DNA of 42,937 nt from Oscillospiraceae bacterium (lineage in GTDB: Bacteria > Bacillota > Clostridia > Oscillospirales > Oscillospiraceae), in contig JAFQCJ010000008.1 in the NCBI GenBank assembly GCA_017416445.1, positions 1-42,937 of the forward strand, read 5' to 3'. Numbering within the stretch: position 1 is the stretch's first letter; each line of letters starts with the position of its first letter. Of this stretch, positions 23,444 to 32,326 are shown piece after piece. A program made the translations under genes and the position numbers. The notes beneath the pieces were generated by a model, which was not told the DNA's origin, did no database searches, and was given only the letters and a program-made list of their open reading frames with translations.

Positions 23444-24146
23444 GTTTTTGACTTTTCTGGTCATCTGCGCTGCCATTGCGGTGGCACTGACCTTGTTCTT
23501 TAAAGTGGAGGACATCACCGTCACCGGCAATGAGCGCTACTCTCAGCAGCAGATCGTGACGGCCTCCGGTATCGAGATGGAGGACAATATGTTCTTCATG
23601 AACAAATATGCCGTATCCGATGCCATTACCTCTGCCCTGCCCTACATCGAGACAGTCCAGATCCGCCGTGCACTGCCTGACGGCCTCATTATCGCCGTGA
23701 CGGAGTGCTCGGCACCGGCAGCCATCACCTATAGCGGTAAAACCTGGCTCCTCTCCACACAGTGCAAGGTGGTGGACAGCAAGCCGGTGAGCGCTGCCGG
23801 AGACTACGCCCATGTATTGGGGCTGCCCCTTACCGCTGCTGCTGTGGGCAGCGTGATCACCGTAGAGGAGGAGCACGCCGACTCGGCGGCGCTTCTGCAG
23901 CGGCTGCTGACACTGCTGGCAGAAAAGAATATGCTCCCGGATGTGCAGCAGATCGACCTTGGTGACGGTTCCCTTTTGACGCTGCGGTATCTGGATCGCT
24001 TTGAAGTGACGCTGCGGCGGGATGCCGATCTGAACTATAAGCTGGAGTATCTTCTGGCGGTGGTGGAGCGGCTGGAGGTCAATGAAACGGGCCGTATCGA
24101 CATGACCCAGGCGGATCGAGCCAGCTTTATCCCCGGGCAAATATAA
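23382..24146 (+). CDS. ftsQ: cell division protein FtsQ/DivIB
   Basis: Bitopic division protein of 254 residues linking the FtsL/DivIC pair to the septal synthase. Arg-rich cytoplasmic start (MARRNRYNRRRRRGG), one membrane helix (about 20-40), a POTRA domain opening with FKVEDITVTGNERYSQQQIV, and a beta domain with LPDGLIIAVTE. The ATG at 23382 has a full-length AAAGGAGGTGA site, which lies inside the end of murA. The downstream gene is ftsZ; ftsA, usual in many bacteria between ftsQ and ftsZ, is not present. Confidence 0.9.
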   Translation: MARRNRYNRRRRRGGFSLLYKFLTFLVICAAIAVALTLFFKVEDITVTGNERYSQQQIVTASGIEMEDNMFFMNKYAVSDAITSALPYIETVQIRRALPDGLIIAVTECSAPAAITYSGKTWLLSTQCKVVDSKPVSAAGDYAHVLGLPLTAAAVGSVITVEEEHADSAALLQRLLTLLAEKNMLPDVQQIDLGDGSLLTLRYLDRFEVTLRRDADLNYKLEYLLAVVERLEVNETGRIDMTQADRASFIPGQI

Positions 24147-24173
24147 GTTTTTTCATAAATCGCCGCTTTCCCC

Positions 24174-24202
24174 TTGACCTACAGAGAAAATCGCAATATA
24201 AT
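24174..24202 (+). promoter_or_regulatory. sigma-A promoter of ftsZ
   Basis: TTGACC (24174-24179), 17 bases, TATAAT (24197-24202), 66 bases before the ftsZ start. One mismatch to consensus in total. It gives ftsZ a supply independent of the long upstream operon. Confidence 0.8.
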
Positions 24203-24268
24203 ACAAGATATAGTATTTACACTTGGGATAAAACCTCTTAATATACCATCTCTGTGGGAGGATGCAAC

Positions 24269-25360
24269 ATGGCTTTCGGAATGGAAACAGGCGTGGAAAA
24301 TGTGGTAAAGATTAAAGTCATCGGCGTAGGTGGCGGCGGCAACAATGTGGTCAACCGCATGGTGCGCAGCAGTGTCCAGGGCGTGGATTTCATCGCCGTG
24401 AACACGGATAAGCAGGCACTTAACGCCTCTGCTGCCGGCTATAAATTGCAGATCGGTGAGAAGCTCACCGGCGGTAAGGGTGCCGGCTCCAACCCCGATA
24501 TCGGCCGTCAGGCTGCTGAGGAGACCCGCAACCAGATCAGCAAGGCTCTGGAGGACACGGATATGGTGTTTGTCACCGCCGGTATGGGCGGCGGCACCGG
24601 TACCGGCGCTGCTCCTGTGGTGGCGGAGATCGCCCGGGAACAGGGCGTGCTGACGGTAGGCGTGGTCACCAAGCCTTTCGGTTTTGAGGGTGCCCGCCGT
24701 ATGCGGGCTGCTGAGGCCGGGATTGAGGCTCTGCGGGATAAGGTGGATTCTCTGGTCATCATCCCTAACGAGCGCCTCAAGTACGCCACCGATCAGAAGA
24801 TCACCTTTGCCAACGCGTTCGAGATCGCCGATGATGTGCTGCGTCAGGCAGTACAATCCATCTCCGACCTCATCCGCGACACCGGCTTTATCAATCTGGA
24901 CTTCGCTGATGTGACCGCCATTATGAAAGATGCCGGCCTTGCCCACATGGGCGTGGGCCGTGCCGCCGGCAAGGGCAAGGCCGAGGAGGCCGCCCGTATG
25001 GCGATTTCCAGCCCTCTGCTGGAGACCTCTATCGAGGGCGCTCGCGGTGTGCTGATCAACATCACCGGCTCTCCCGACATTGGTCTGGAGGAGGTGGAGC
25101 AGGCCGCTACGCTGGTGCAGCAGGCAGTACATCCTGAGGCACTGACCATCTTCGGCGCCACCTTTGATGAGACGCTGGACGACGAGATGCGGGTCACCGT
25201 GATCGCCACCGGTTTTGCCGAGGGCGAGGGCAAGTGCAAGGTAGCAGCACCCACTCCCGTGGCTGCACAGCCGGAGGATGCCGCTGCTCCCGTTGCCGAT
25301 GCAGACGAGGATGAGACTTTCAAGTCCATTCTGGAGATCTTCAGCCGCGGCAACAGCTGA
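24269..25360 (+). CDS. ftsZ: cell division protein FtsZ
   Basis: Tubulin-like GTPase that forms the division ring; 363 residues. N-terminal [16 protein letters not shown], the tubulin signature GGGTGTG at 107-113, and [47 protein letters not shown] (T7 loop with the catalytic Asp), and [19 protein letters not shown]. The ATG at 24269 has GGGAGG 7 bases upstream. The C-terminal linker is short (about 30 residues, Ala/Pro/Asp-rich) and ends in [15 protein letters not shown]. This terminal peptide lacks the Pro of the common DIPxFL form, so its FtsA/SepF/ZipA-type docking may differ. Confidence 0.98.
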   Translation: MAFGMETGVENVVKIKVIGVGGGGNNVVNRMVRSSVQGVDFIAVNTDKQALNASAAGYKLQIGEKLTGGKGAGSNPDIGRQAAEETRNQISKALEDTDMVFVTAGMGGGTGTGAAPVVAEIAREQGVLTVGVVTKPFGFEGARRMRAAEAGIEALRDKVDSLVIIPNERLKYATDQKITFANAFEIADDVLRQAVQSISDLIRDTGFINLDFADVTAIMKDAGLAHMGVGRAAGKGKAEEAARMAISSPLLETSIEGARGVLINITGSPDIGLEEVEQAATLVQQAVHPEALTIFGATFDETLDDEMRVTVIATGFAEGEGKCKVAAPTPVAAQPEDAAAPVADADEDETFKSILEIFSRGNS

Positions 25361-25375
25361 TCAACCGAAGCATTA

Positions 25376-25409
25376 CTACCGCCGCCCATTGGGGCGGCGG
25401 TAGCTTTCT
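25376..25409 (+). terminator. hairpin terminator after ftsZ
   Basis: CTACCGCCGCCC (25376-25387), loop ATTG, GGGCGGCGGTAG (25392-25403): perfect 12-bp GC-rich stem followed by CTTTCT. The U-tract is weak, so some readthrough into xth, whose ribosome-binding site begins right after, is likely. Confidence 0.65.
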
Positions 25410-25423
25410 ACAGGAGGATATCT

Positions 25424-26173
25424 ATGCGTTTGATTTCTTGGAATGTCAACGGTCTGCGGGCAGCTCTGGGCAAGGGCTTTTTGGAGTCCATGGCCTCCCT
25501 CAATCCCGATGTGATCTGCCTGCAGGAGACGAAAATGCGCCCGGAGCAGGCGGACTTTACACTGGAGGGCTATCACCGTTTCTGGAACAGCGCCGACAAG
25601 GCGGGCTATTCCGGCACGGCTATCTTTACCCGCACCGAACCCATCAAGGTGACCTGCGATTTCGGCGAGGACATCCATCGCCACGAGGGGCGCATCATCA
25701 CGGCGGAGTTTGACGAGTTCTATCTCGTGTGCTGCTATACCCCCAATTCTCAGGATGGCCTCAAGCGTCTGCCCTATCGTCTGGAATGGGAGGCGGCACT
25801 GCGGGAGTATTTACTGGCACTGGATGCTGTCAAGCCGGTTGTCTACTGCGGCGACCTGAATGTGGCAGCGACGGAGATGGACATTAAGAACCCCAAGGCC
25901 AATGAGCGCAATCCCGGCTATACCATGGAGGAGCGGACGGCACTGAAAACTCTGCTGGACAGCGGCTTTGCCGACACTTTCCGCCGTCTCCATCCCGATG
26001 CGGTGGAGTATTCCTGGTGGTCGTACCGTTTTAAGGCAAGGGAGCGGAACGCCGGATGGCGCATTGATTATTTCCTTGTGTCGGAACGGCTGCTCCCCCG
26101 GGTTGCTGCGGCAGAGATCCACGGGGAGATCTTCGGCAGCGACCACTGTCCTGTGCTGGTGGAAATCGTATAA
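25424..26173 (+). CDS. xth: exodeoxyribonuclease III / AP endonuclease
   Basis: EEP-superfamily DNA repair nuclease (ExoIII/ExoA), 249 residues, cleaving abasic sites and removing 3' blocks. Blocks: MRLISWNVNGLRAALGKGF (metal Asn), DVICLQETKM (catalytic Glu), YSGTAIFTR, CCYTPNSQDGLKRL, VYCGDLNVAATEMDIKNP (Asp and Asn), WRIDYFLVS, and GSDHCPVLVEIV with the catalytic Asp-His pair. The ATG at 25424 has CAGGAGGA upstream. It stands after the ftsZ terminator hairpin. Confidence 0.96.
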   Translation: MRLISWNVNGLRAALGKGFLESMASLNPDVICLQETKMRPEQADFTLEGYHRFWNSADKAGYSGTAIFTRTEPIKVTCDFGEDIHRHEGRIITAEFDEFYLVCCYTPNSQDGLKRLPYRLEWEAALREYLLALDAVKPVVYCGDLNVAATEMDIKNPKANERNPGYTMEERTALKTLLDSGFADTFRRLHPDAVEYSWWSYRFKARERNAGWRIDYFLVSERLLPRVAAAEIHGEIFGSDHCPVLVEIV

Positions 26174-26214
26174 AAAAACCACACACCACCGCCAATAGCG
26201 GTGGTGTGTGGTTT
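26170..26214. terminator. 17-bp terminator between xth and the MlrC gene
   Basis: The 17-base arms at 26176-26192 and 26198-26214 are perfectly complementary (core CCACACACCACCGC), loop CAATA. The A-run on its left becomes a seven-U tract on the minus strand, so it is best suited to stop the minus-strand operon that ends at 26331. For xth the 3' side has only GTTTATAA. Confidence 0.8.
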
Positions 26215-26264
26215 ATAAGGAGAAATACGGAGCAGCGGTGTACCGCAAGGAAAGGACGGCACAC

Positions 26265-26330
26265 ATGCAGATAAAAGGTTCCGCTTTATCCGGCCGCCTT
26301 ACAGGCGGCTTTTTTGCGTCGGGACGGTGA
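26265..26330 (+). CDS. possible 21-residue peptide overlapping a terminator
   Basis: ATG at 26265 with AAGGAAAGG about 9 bases upstream; the frame MQIKGSALSGRLTGG... runs through the terminator hairpin at 26293-26315 and stops at 26330. The hairpin GCGGT-GT-ACCGC lies before it. No homologue recognised and no promoter seen. A chance frame is quite possible; kept only because it has a plausible ribosome-binding site in an otherwise empty gap. Confidence 0.15.
   Translation: MQIKGSALSGRLTGGFFASGR
26293..26315 (+). terminator. Rho-independent terminator, plus strand
   Basis: GCCGCC (26293-26298), loop TTACA, GGCGGC (26304-26309), then six T. It would stop plus-strand readthrough from xth before the antisense side of the MlrC gene. 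Confidence 0.75.
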
Positions 26331-27848
26331 TCAACCGCGGCGGATGGTAGCCGGCGCAGGGACATAGTCCTCTGCCAGATCGAAGGGATAGTAGTTCTTC
26401 GGCAGCTTACGCCACACCAGACGCTTCAGGTTGGAAGTGCCGGCACCGGGGGTATCGGCGTTATACATGGCACTGGCAAAGGCGCTGTAGGGCACACGGA
26501 AGGAGGTGTTGGCCTTCACTACGATAAGATCGTAGACCTTGGGCTCGATGCCGAAGTGACGCAGGATCTGGGGATCGCCGGAGGCACCGGGAACCTCGCA
26601 GACCATGATATCGGCAAAGCCGAAGCTCAATACGGCAGCCAGACCCACATTGCAGGGCTGGAACTTTCCGGCGGGCCCCTCCTGCAGGAAGGAACCGTCG
26701 TGGAGCGAGCGAACCACTGCCTCACCCTTCAGAGGGGCGGGCATATCGGGGGTGAACTTGTTGCCCACCTCAAAGTAGCCCTTGTTGCCCACACCTACCT
26801 CGAAGGCCTTCTTCACCGCCTCGGGGTCCTTGACGAACATACCGCTGCGGATGGTGGCGTTGCGCGCCTGCAGACGGAGGGCAACCTCGGCACTGTCACC
26901 CACGGCACCGCCGTTGGGAGAGTCGGCACTGTCCACCAGAATCACAGGCTTGGGGCTGTTGGGATCCTCGGCGATGTCGATGATCTCATCCACGCTCATC
27001 AGCTCAGGCCACAGCCCATCCTTGATGGCAAAGAAGCGCTGTGCCAGATCGTCGGCGTAGCGGCAGGCAACCGTCTCATCAGAGGCCACCGCGATGATGG
27101 TGCAGCCGATGGGGTCGATGTCCAGCCAGGGCTGCACATTGAACACGGTGAAATCCTGCAGCGTGCCGTCGGCAATGAGGGACTTACCATAGTCCATCAC
27201 ACTCTTAAAAGGCTCCTGCTGCGTGGTGTAGCCTGCAGGGGGCGTCATCATGGGGATGGTGGTAGCGGCGAGGCACACCTTCTCCCCTGCCAGCTTCCGC
27301 ATACCCAGAGAGGCGGCACGATAGCCGGTCTCATAGAAATCCACATGGGGATAGGTCTGATAGCCGCAGATGATGTCGGCGGAGGCCAGCATCAGAGGCG
27401 TGGTGTTGGCATGGAGATCGCAGGAGGCAGCCATGACCACATCAGGACCTACCAGTTCGCGGATGTAGGACAGCAGTGCGCCGGAGGCATCGTCCTCGCT
27501 CTCGGTGCAGCAGGCACCGTGCAGGGAGACGAAAACAGCGTCAAGAGGGCTGTACTTGGCGATGTCGGCACTGACTTTTTCCTTGAGGAAATTCAGCGCA
27601 TCATCAGCCACACGGCCACCGGAGCCGCCCCAGAGGGACTGGGAGAGGATCAGCTCACCGCCGAACTCCTCCACTGCGTCGATCATGCCGTGCAGAGCGC
27701 AGGGAACCAGCTTGGCCTTGTCATAGGCATCTTTTCCGTAGGCGCAGCGCACCTTCTCAAAACAATTTTCAATGGTGGATATCAGGGGATTAAAGGTATC
27801 GCTCTCCTGATGGAATTCGCATACCAGTACGCGTTTGGACTTACTCAC
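26331..27848 (-). CDS. M81 family metallohydrolase (MlrC-like)
   Basis: MlrC (microcystinase C)-like zinc hydrolase of 505 residues: an N-terminal M81 domain (about 1-295) and a C-terminal MlrC domain. Candidate zinc ligands follow the D-x-H...H pattern of MlrC: Asp144 and His146 in SCDLHANTTPLM and His168 in YPHVDFYETGYRA; FHQESDTFNP at the start and FVSLHGACCTESEDD also carry conserved polar residues. The C-terminal domain has VLVDSADSPNGGAVGDS. Natural substrates of the family outside microcystin degraders are unknown. The GTG at 27848 was chosen because AAGGAG lies 9 bases upstream; an ATG at 27857 sits directly on that site. It overlaps the end of the FGGY kinase by 8 bases, so it is the last gene of the transporter operon. 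No signal peptide: acts in the cytoplasm on an imported compound. Confidence 0.88.
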   Translation of the reverse strand: MSKSKRVLVCEFHQESDTFNPLISTIENCFEKVRCAYGKDAYDKAKLVPCALHGMIDAVEEFGGELILSQSLWGGSGGRVADDALNFLKEKVSADIAKYSPLDAVFVSLHGACCTESEDDASGALLSYIRELVGPDVVMAASCDLHANTTPLMLASADIICGYQTYPHVDFYETGYRAASLGMRKLAGEKVCLAATTIPMMTPPAGYTTQQEPFKSVMDYGKSLIADGTLQDFTVFNVQPWLDIDPIGCTIIAVASDETVACRYADDLAQRFFAIKDGLWPELMSVDEIIDIAEDPNSPKPVILVDSADSPNGGAVGDSAEVALRLQARNATIRSGMFVKDPEAVKKAFEVGVGNKGYFEVGNKFTPDMPAPLKGEAVVRSLHDGSFLQEGPAGKFQPCNVGLAAVLSFGFADIMVCEVPGASGDPQILRHFGIEPKVYDLIVVKANTSFRVPYSAFASAMYNADTPGAGTSNLKRLVWRKLPKNYYPFDLAEDYVPAPATIRRG

Positions 27849-29328
27849 CGCAAACATCTCCTTCCTGAGACTTGTCCAGTCCACAAGTGCGCAGAAATGC
27901 CGCATAGCCGGCTTCATAGGCCTTTACAGCCTCAGGGTTGGGCTCAAAGCGGCGCTCGAAGCGCATCGTTTGTGCAACCTCATTCAAATCCTTACATACG
28001 CCAAGACCAACGAATACGCAGTAGGCTGTACCAACTGCACCGGCATGGCGAGGAGAATACGGTACACAGACAGGGACATTCATAATATCTGCCAGCATCT
28101 GCATCCACGGATCACTCAAAGAACCGCCGCCCACAGCGTTCAGCACCGCAGGGGGCCAAACGGTGCCCTTCGTCTTCTGACGATAGAGACTCCGCATTTT
28201 CAATGTGTAGCACACACCCTCCAGGATGGCACGGGCCATATGGCGGCGATCATGGGGGGCTGCCAGGTTCATGAAGGAACCGCGGGAGTTTTCGCTGAGC
28301 ATAGGAGGCCGCTCACCGTAGAACCAGGGTGTGGCAATCACGCCATCACTGCCGGGACCAATCTGAGCAATCTCCGTGTTGATGAGGTCGTAGACCCCAT
28401 CTCCCATCTCCTTATGCTCATGGCCATAGAGACGGTCCACCACCCAGTTGAAGGCCAGACCAATGGCCTGCATACTGTCGATGGAGATGTCGCGCTTTGT
28501 ATCAAAGGGGGAGTTATACAGCTCGTTGGAGGCGTGGGGCAGACAGTGTCCGATCCAGCCGGAAGAGCCGAAGTACAGATGGACGCGCCCCAGGTCGGAG
28601 CAGCCCGAGCCGATGGCGATGGCAGAAATGTCACTGCAGCCGCCAAAAACAGGGATACCGGGTGCCAGGCCCAACGCATCAGCAGCCTCTTGTGTCACAT
28701 TGCCGACAAAGTCGGAGGCCTCCACCCAACCAGGGAACTTATTCTTGTCAATACCGCAGAACTCCATGACATCGCTGTAGAAGGAATCCAGATCGCCGTC
28801 AAAGGAGTGGATAAAGTTATTGGAGATGTCCACGGCAGCAGCGCCGGTGGCTTTCCATTTCAAGAAGGAGTTAACCTCCAGCACCATCTCCGCCTGATCC
28901 AGGATCTCGGGTTTATTGTCCTTCAGCCACAGAAGCTTGGGCCAGTAGTCACTGGGGACGAAACGGCCCTCGCCAAAGCGGGCATTGAGCCGAGCCGCCT
29001 GCTCCACGCTGCGGCAATCCAGCCAAATGATGGAATTATGCAGTACATTTCCGTCCTTGTCCACCGGGATAATTCCCTTCCACATGGTGGAAAAGGCCAT
29101 ACCTGCTGCATTGGCGGGGTCAAAGCCGGTCTTGGCCATGACCTCCTTCGTCACCTGACAGACACGCTCCCAATAGAGATTGGGATCCTGTTCTGCCCAG
29201 CTCTCATGCTCCACATACAGGGGGTAGGATGCGGTAGCGACGGCAAGGACCTCGCCGGACATATTGACCAGCGCCACTTTTACGCCGCTGGTACCAAGGT
29301 CATAAGCGACCACAAAACGGTTATCCAT
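27841..29328 (-). CDS. FGGY-family carbohydrate kinase (xylulokinase-like)
   Basis: Two-domain actin-fold kinase of 495 residues in the XylB/FGGY family. ATP phosphate-1 loop YDLGTSGVKVAL (9-20), WAEQDPNLYWE, IIWLDCRS (100-107), the catalytic Asp233 in FGGCSDISAIA, and the second-domain nucleotide block NAVGGGSLSDPWMQMLADIM, with VPVCVPYSPRHAGAVGTA following. Sugar substrate not predictable: xylulose, ribulose, erythrulose and polyols are all used in the family. Its place after a Dpp-type importer and before the MlrC-like hydrolase, and its overlap with the latter, point to a single pathway. The ATG at 29328 has AGAGGAAG a few bases upstream. Confidence 0.9.
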   Translation of the reverse strand: MDNRFVVAYDLGTSGVKVALVNMSGEVLAVATASYPLYVEHESWAEQDPNLYWERVCQVTKEVMAKTGFDPANAAGMAFSTMWKGIIPVDKDGNVLHNSIIWLDCRSVEQAARLNARFGEGRFVPSDYWPKLLWLKDNKPEILDQAEMVLEVNSFLKWKATGAAAVDISNNFIHSFDGDLDSFYSDVMEFCGIDKNKFPGWVEASDFVGNVTQEAADALGLAPGIPVFGGCSDISAIAIGSGCSDLGRVHLYFGSSGWIGHCLPHASNELYNSPFDTKRDISIDSMQAIGLAFNWVVDRLYGHEHKEMGDGVYDLINTEIAQIGPGSDGVIATPWFYGERPPMLSENSRGSFMNLAAPHDRRHMARAILEGVCYTLKMRSLYRQKTKGTVWPPAVLNAVGGGSLSDPWMQMLADIMNVPVCVPYSPRHAGAVGTAYCVFVGLGVCKDLNEVAQTMRFERRFEPNPEAVKAYEAGYAAFLRTCGLDKSQEGDVCGE

Positions 29329-29349
29329 TGCTCTTCCTCTCCCCCACTC

Positions 29350-30375
29350 TTACGCCTCTGCGTCCTGCTTCGTCAGCTCCTTGGCAAACTCAGAAGCCGG
29401 CTTTGCCTTGTGGCAGCGAACAATGTGATGGGGAGAGACCTCACGGGGCTGAGGCACCTCGCAGCGGCAGCGCTCGTCGGCGTAGACGCAGCGGGTATGG
29501 AACACACAGCCGGAGGGGGGATTGGCCGGATCGGGGGCGTCGCCCACCTTCAGATTCAGGTTGAAATCCTCATTGCGCACACCCTTGGAGATGCTGGGTG
29601 CAGACTCCAGCAGCACCTGGGTATAGGGGTGCATGGCGTTGCTGTAGATCTCAGAGGCGGGAGCGGACTCCAGAATATGACCGGCATACATGATCAGGAT
29701 GTAGGTGGCGATCTGACGCACAACGGCCAGATCGTGGGCCACGAACAGCATGGAGAGCTTATACTCATCCTGCAGATCCATCAGCAGGTTCAGCACCTGT
29801 GCCTGCAGAGACACATCCAGTGCAGAGATAGGCTCATCGGCCAGAATGAGTTCCGGACGCTCTACCAGAGCCCGGGCGATCAGAATACGCTGACGCTGGC
29901 CGCCGGAGAGGGAGTCGGGATTGCGGAAGCGGTAGCTGGGCTCCATACCCACCTTCTCCAGTGTCTCGCAGACACGCTTGTCGATCTCTTCCTTGTCGGT
30001 CATGCCGCCGAGAATCAGAGGCTCGGACAGGGACTCAAGGATGGAGAAACGGGGATGCAGCGCAGAAGCGGCATCCTGGAAGATCATCTGTACTTTACGG
30101 CGGATCTCACGGCGCTCCTGCTTGGTCATTTCCTTCAGGTTCTTGCCATAGTAGTAGACCTCGCCCTCGGTGGGATCCTCAATGCCCAGCAGCACGCGCA
30201 GCAGCACCGTTTTGCCGCAGCCGGACTCGCCCACCAGCGCCACAGTCTCGCCGGGGAAAACTTCAATATCGACGCCATCCACGACATAGCGGGTGGCAAC
30301 CTGCTTGTTGAACATACCCTTGCAGATGGGGTAATGCTTCTTCAAGCCATCAACTTTCAAAATAGGTTCAGCCAT
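29350..30375 (-). CDS. Dpp/Opp-type ABC transporter ATP-binding protein (F subunit)
   Basis: Cytoplasmic ATPase of a peptide/nickel/oligosaccharide-class importer, 341 residues. Walker A GESGCGKT (49-56), Q-loop MIFQD, a canonical signature LSGGQRQR (156-163), Walker B LILADE (176-181), D-loop SALD, and H-loop VAHDLAVV. The C-terminal oligopeptide-transporter extension with PPSGCVFHTRC and a Cys cluster (CRCEVPQP, CHKAKP) is present; in relatives it binds an Fe-S cluster. ATG at 30375 with GAGGTG 7 bases upstream, 11 bases after the D-subunit gene. Confidence 0.92.
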   Translation of the reverse strand: MAEPILKVDGLKKHYPICKGMFNKQVATRYVVDGVDIEVFPGETVALVGESGCGKTVLLRVLLGIEDPTEGEVYYYGKNLKEMTKQERREIRRKVQMIFQDAASALHPRFSILESLSEPLILGGMTDKEEIDKRVCETLEKVGMEPSYRFRNPDSLSGGQRQRILIARALVERPELILADEPISALDVSLQAQVLNLLMDLQDEYKLSMLFVAHDLAVVRQIATYILIMYAGHILESAPASEIYSNAMHPYTQVLLESAPSISKGVRNEDFNLNLKVGDAPDPANPPSGCVFHTRCVYADERCRCEVPQPREVSPHHIVRCHKAKPASEFAKELTKQDAEA

Positions 30376-30386
30376 GCTCTTTCACC

Positions 30387-31412
30387 TCAATCCAATTGTG
30401 TATCCTGAGACGTCTCATAATCCATCAGCGGATAGTGGCAGGCCACCAGACGATCCTCGCTGATGTGTACCAGCTCAGGCTGCTCCTCGAAGCACTTGGG
30501 CTGGGCGTGTTCGCAGCGGACGGCGAAGGGGCAACCCTTGGGAGGATTGGCCATGTCGGGAGGGAAGCCGGGGATGGACTTGAGGCGCTTGGTCTTGCGT
30601 GCTTCCAGCAGAGGCACGGAACGCAGCAGACCCACAGTATAGGGATGGCGGGGTGCAACCAGCAGGTCGCGCTTGGGCGCATACTCCACGCAGCGACCGG
30701 CATACATGACGAAGATGTCATCAGCAAACTGGGAAACAACACCGAAGTCATGGGTAATGATAATAACGGAGTTACCCACTTTCTCCTTGATATCGTTCAA
30801 AGCCTGAATGATCTCAGCCTGAATGGTGATGCCGAGGCTGGTGGTGGGCTCATCGGCGATCAGCAGGTCGGGCTTGAAGATCATGGCCATACCGATAAAG
30901 ATTCTCTGACGGAAACCGGCGGAGAACTGGCAGGGATAGCACTTGCAGACCTCTTCCCAGTTGTTGATACCCACCAGCTTCAGTGCGTCACGCACGGCGT
31001 CCTCGCACTCCTGCTTGGTGGCCTTTTTCTTATGAACACGGTATGCCTGACGCAGCTGGGCGCCAATGGTCATATAGGGGTTGAAGGATGTATTGGGGTC
31101 CTGGAAAATCAGGGAGATCTGCTGTCCGCGAATGTGAGACATCTCACGGTCGCTCTTCTTCAACAGGTCCTCACCCTTGAAGATGACCTCACCGCTCTCC
31201 ACGCGGCCGGGTTTGTCCACGATCTGCATGATGGCACGGGAGGTGACACTCTTGCCGGAGCCGGACTCACCGATAATACCCAGAACCTTACCCTTCTTCA
31301 GCGTAAAGTTCACGCCCTCTACGGCCTTGATCACTACGCCGTTGGGCATATGGAAGTAGGTACGGAGGTCCTTGACTTCCAGCAGCATATCATTGTTTTT
31401 GTTCTGTTCCAT
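30387..31412 (-). CDS. Dpp/Opp-type ABC transporter ATP-binding protein (D subunit), divergent signature
   Basis: Partner ATPase of the importer, 341 residues. Walker A GESGSGKS (48-55), Q-loop LIFQDPNTSFNPYMTIG, Walker B LLIADE (183-188), H-loop ITHDFGVV, and the C-terminal extension with PPKGCPFAVRCEHA. The ABC signature reads FSAGFRQR (163-170) instead of LSGGMRQR, and the D-loop reads SLGI instead of ALDV. In the heterodimer this places a degenerate signature opposite the Walker A of the F subunit. The ATG at 31412 has GGAGG 8 bases upstream; a GTG five codons earlier overlaps the site. Confidence 0.92.
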   Translation of the reverse strand: MEQNKNNDMLLEVKDLRTYFHMPNGVVIKAVEGVNFTLKKGKVLGIIGESGSGKSVTSRAIMQIVDKPGRVESGEVIFKGEDLLKKSDREMSHIRGQQISLIFQDPNTSFNPYMTIGAQLRQAYRVHKKKATKQECEDAVRDALKLVGINNWEEVCKCYPCQFSAGFRQRIFIGMAMIFKPDLLIADEPTTSLGITIQAEIIQALNDIKEKVGNSVIIITHDFGVVSQFADDIFVMYAGRCVEYAPKRDLLVAPRHPYTVGLLRSVPLLEARKTKRLKSIPGFPPDMANPPKGCPFAVRCEHAQPKCFEEQPELVHISEDRLVACHYPLMDYETSQDTQLD

Positions 31413-31431
31413 GATAGTTACCTCCACTACA

Positions 31432-32325
31432 TCAATCCTTCAGCTTGGGATCGAAGTGCTTATGCAGTGCATCACCGATCAGCGTCAGGGCGATGGCCAT
31501 GATGACGATCAGGATACCGGGCATAGCCGTGATCCACCAGTGGGTAGCAATGTAGTTCTTACCGTCGCCCATGATGTTGCCCAGAGAGATTCCGGGAGGC
31601 TGGACGCCGAGGCCCATGTAAGCCAGCAGGGACTCGATGACGATGGCGGCAGAAAGATCCATGGGTGCCACGGGCAGCACGCCGGGCAGCACATTACGGC
31701 CCAGGTAGCGGATGGCAATGCGGAGCTTGCTGGCACCCATCAGCTTGGCGGCGGAGATGTAGTCCATCTCCTTCTCCACCATGACGGTACCGCGGATATT
31801 ACGGGCATAAGGTGCCCAGAAGGACAGGGCAAGCACCAGGATCAAGGCCGAATGCTTGGTACCGAACAGGGAGATGAGGATGATGACCAGCACGATGAAG
31901 GGGAAGCCCATCTGGACATCAACCACACGCATGAGGATGTTATCCGTCTTGCCGGGATAGTTCATACCGGAGATGATACCCACAGCCACGCCCAGAATCA
32001 CGGCACAGACAACGGCGGTAACGCACAGCAGCGCCGAGGTACGGATACCGAAGATCATGCGGGAGAGGAGGCAGCGGCCGATGTAGTCCGTACCCAGAAT
32101 GTACTCAGGGTTGGCAAAAGGCTTGGCCAGTGCCATCTTGGGGTTGTTCAGTGTGGGGTCATGGGGTGCGATCTGCTCGGCAAACACGGCGATGATGACG
32201 ATGATCAGCATGATGATAAAGCCGATGGTAAAGGCGGGATTCTTCTTGCAGAACTTGAAGAAATCCTTTACGGCGTTGCCGAACTTCTTGCCGACAGAGG
32301 CCTCTTTAGAAACATTCGTTGCCAT
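31432..32325 (-). CDS. Dpp/Opp-type ABC transporter permease (C subunit)
   Basis: Inner-membrane permease, 297 residues, about six helices. A basic N-terminal tail and the first helix (PAFTIGFIIMLIIVIIAVF) are followed by HDPTLNNPKMALAKPFANPE and LGTDYIGRCLLSRMIFG, the DppC/OppC signature (usually LGTDxxGRDxxSR; here Cys replaces Asp). The EAA coupling loop reads SAAKLMGASKLRIAIRYLGRN. The ATG at 32325 has AAGGAGG 8 bases upstream, and only one base separates it from the dppB stop. Confidence 0.93.
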   Translation of the reverse strand: MATNVSKEASVGKKFGNAVKDFFKFCKKNPAFTIGFIIMLIIVIIAVFAEQIAPHDPTLNNPKMALAKPFANPEYILGTDYIGRCLLSRMIFGIRTSALLCVTAVVCAVILGVAVGIISGMNYPGKTDNILMRVVDVQMGFPFIVLVIILISLFGTKHSALILVLALSFWAPYARNIRGTVMVEKEMDYISAAKLMGASKLRIAIRYLGRNVLPGVLPVAPMDLSAAIVIESLLAYMGLGVQPPGISLGNIMGDGKNYIATHWWITAMPGILIVIMAIALTLIGDALHKHFDPKLKD

Positions 32326-32326
32326 A

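Noticed and set aside
27835..30408. Plus-strand open frame of 857 codons across the FGGY kinase and ABC ATPase
   Set aside because: Shadow frame; the minus-strand proteins carry the complete motifs.
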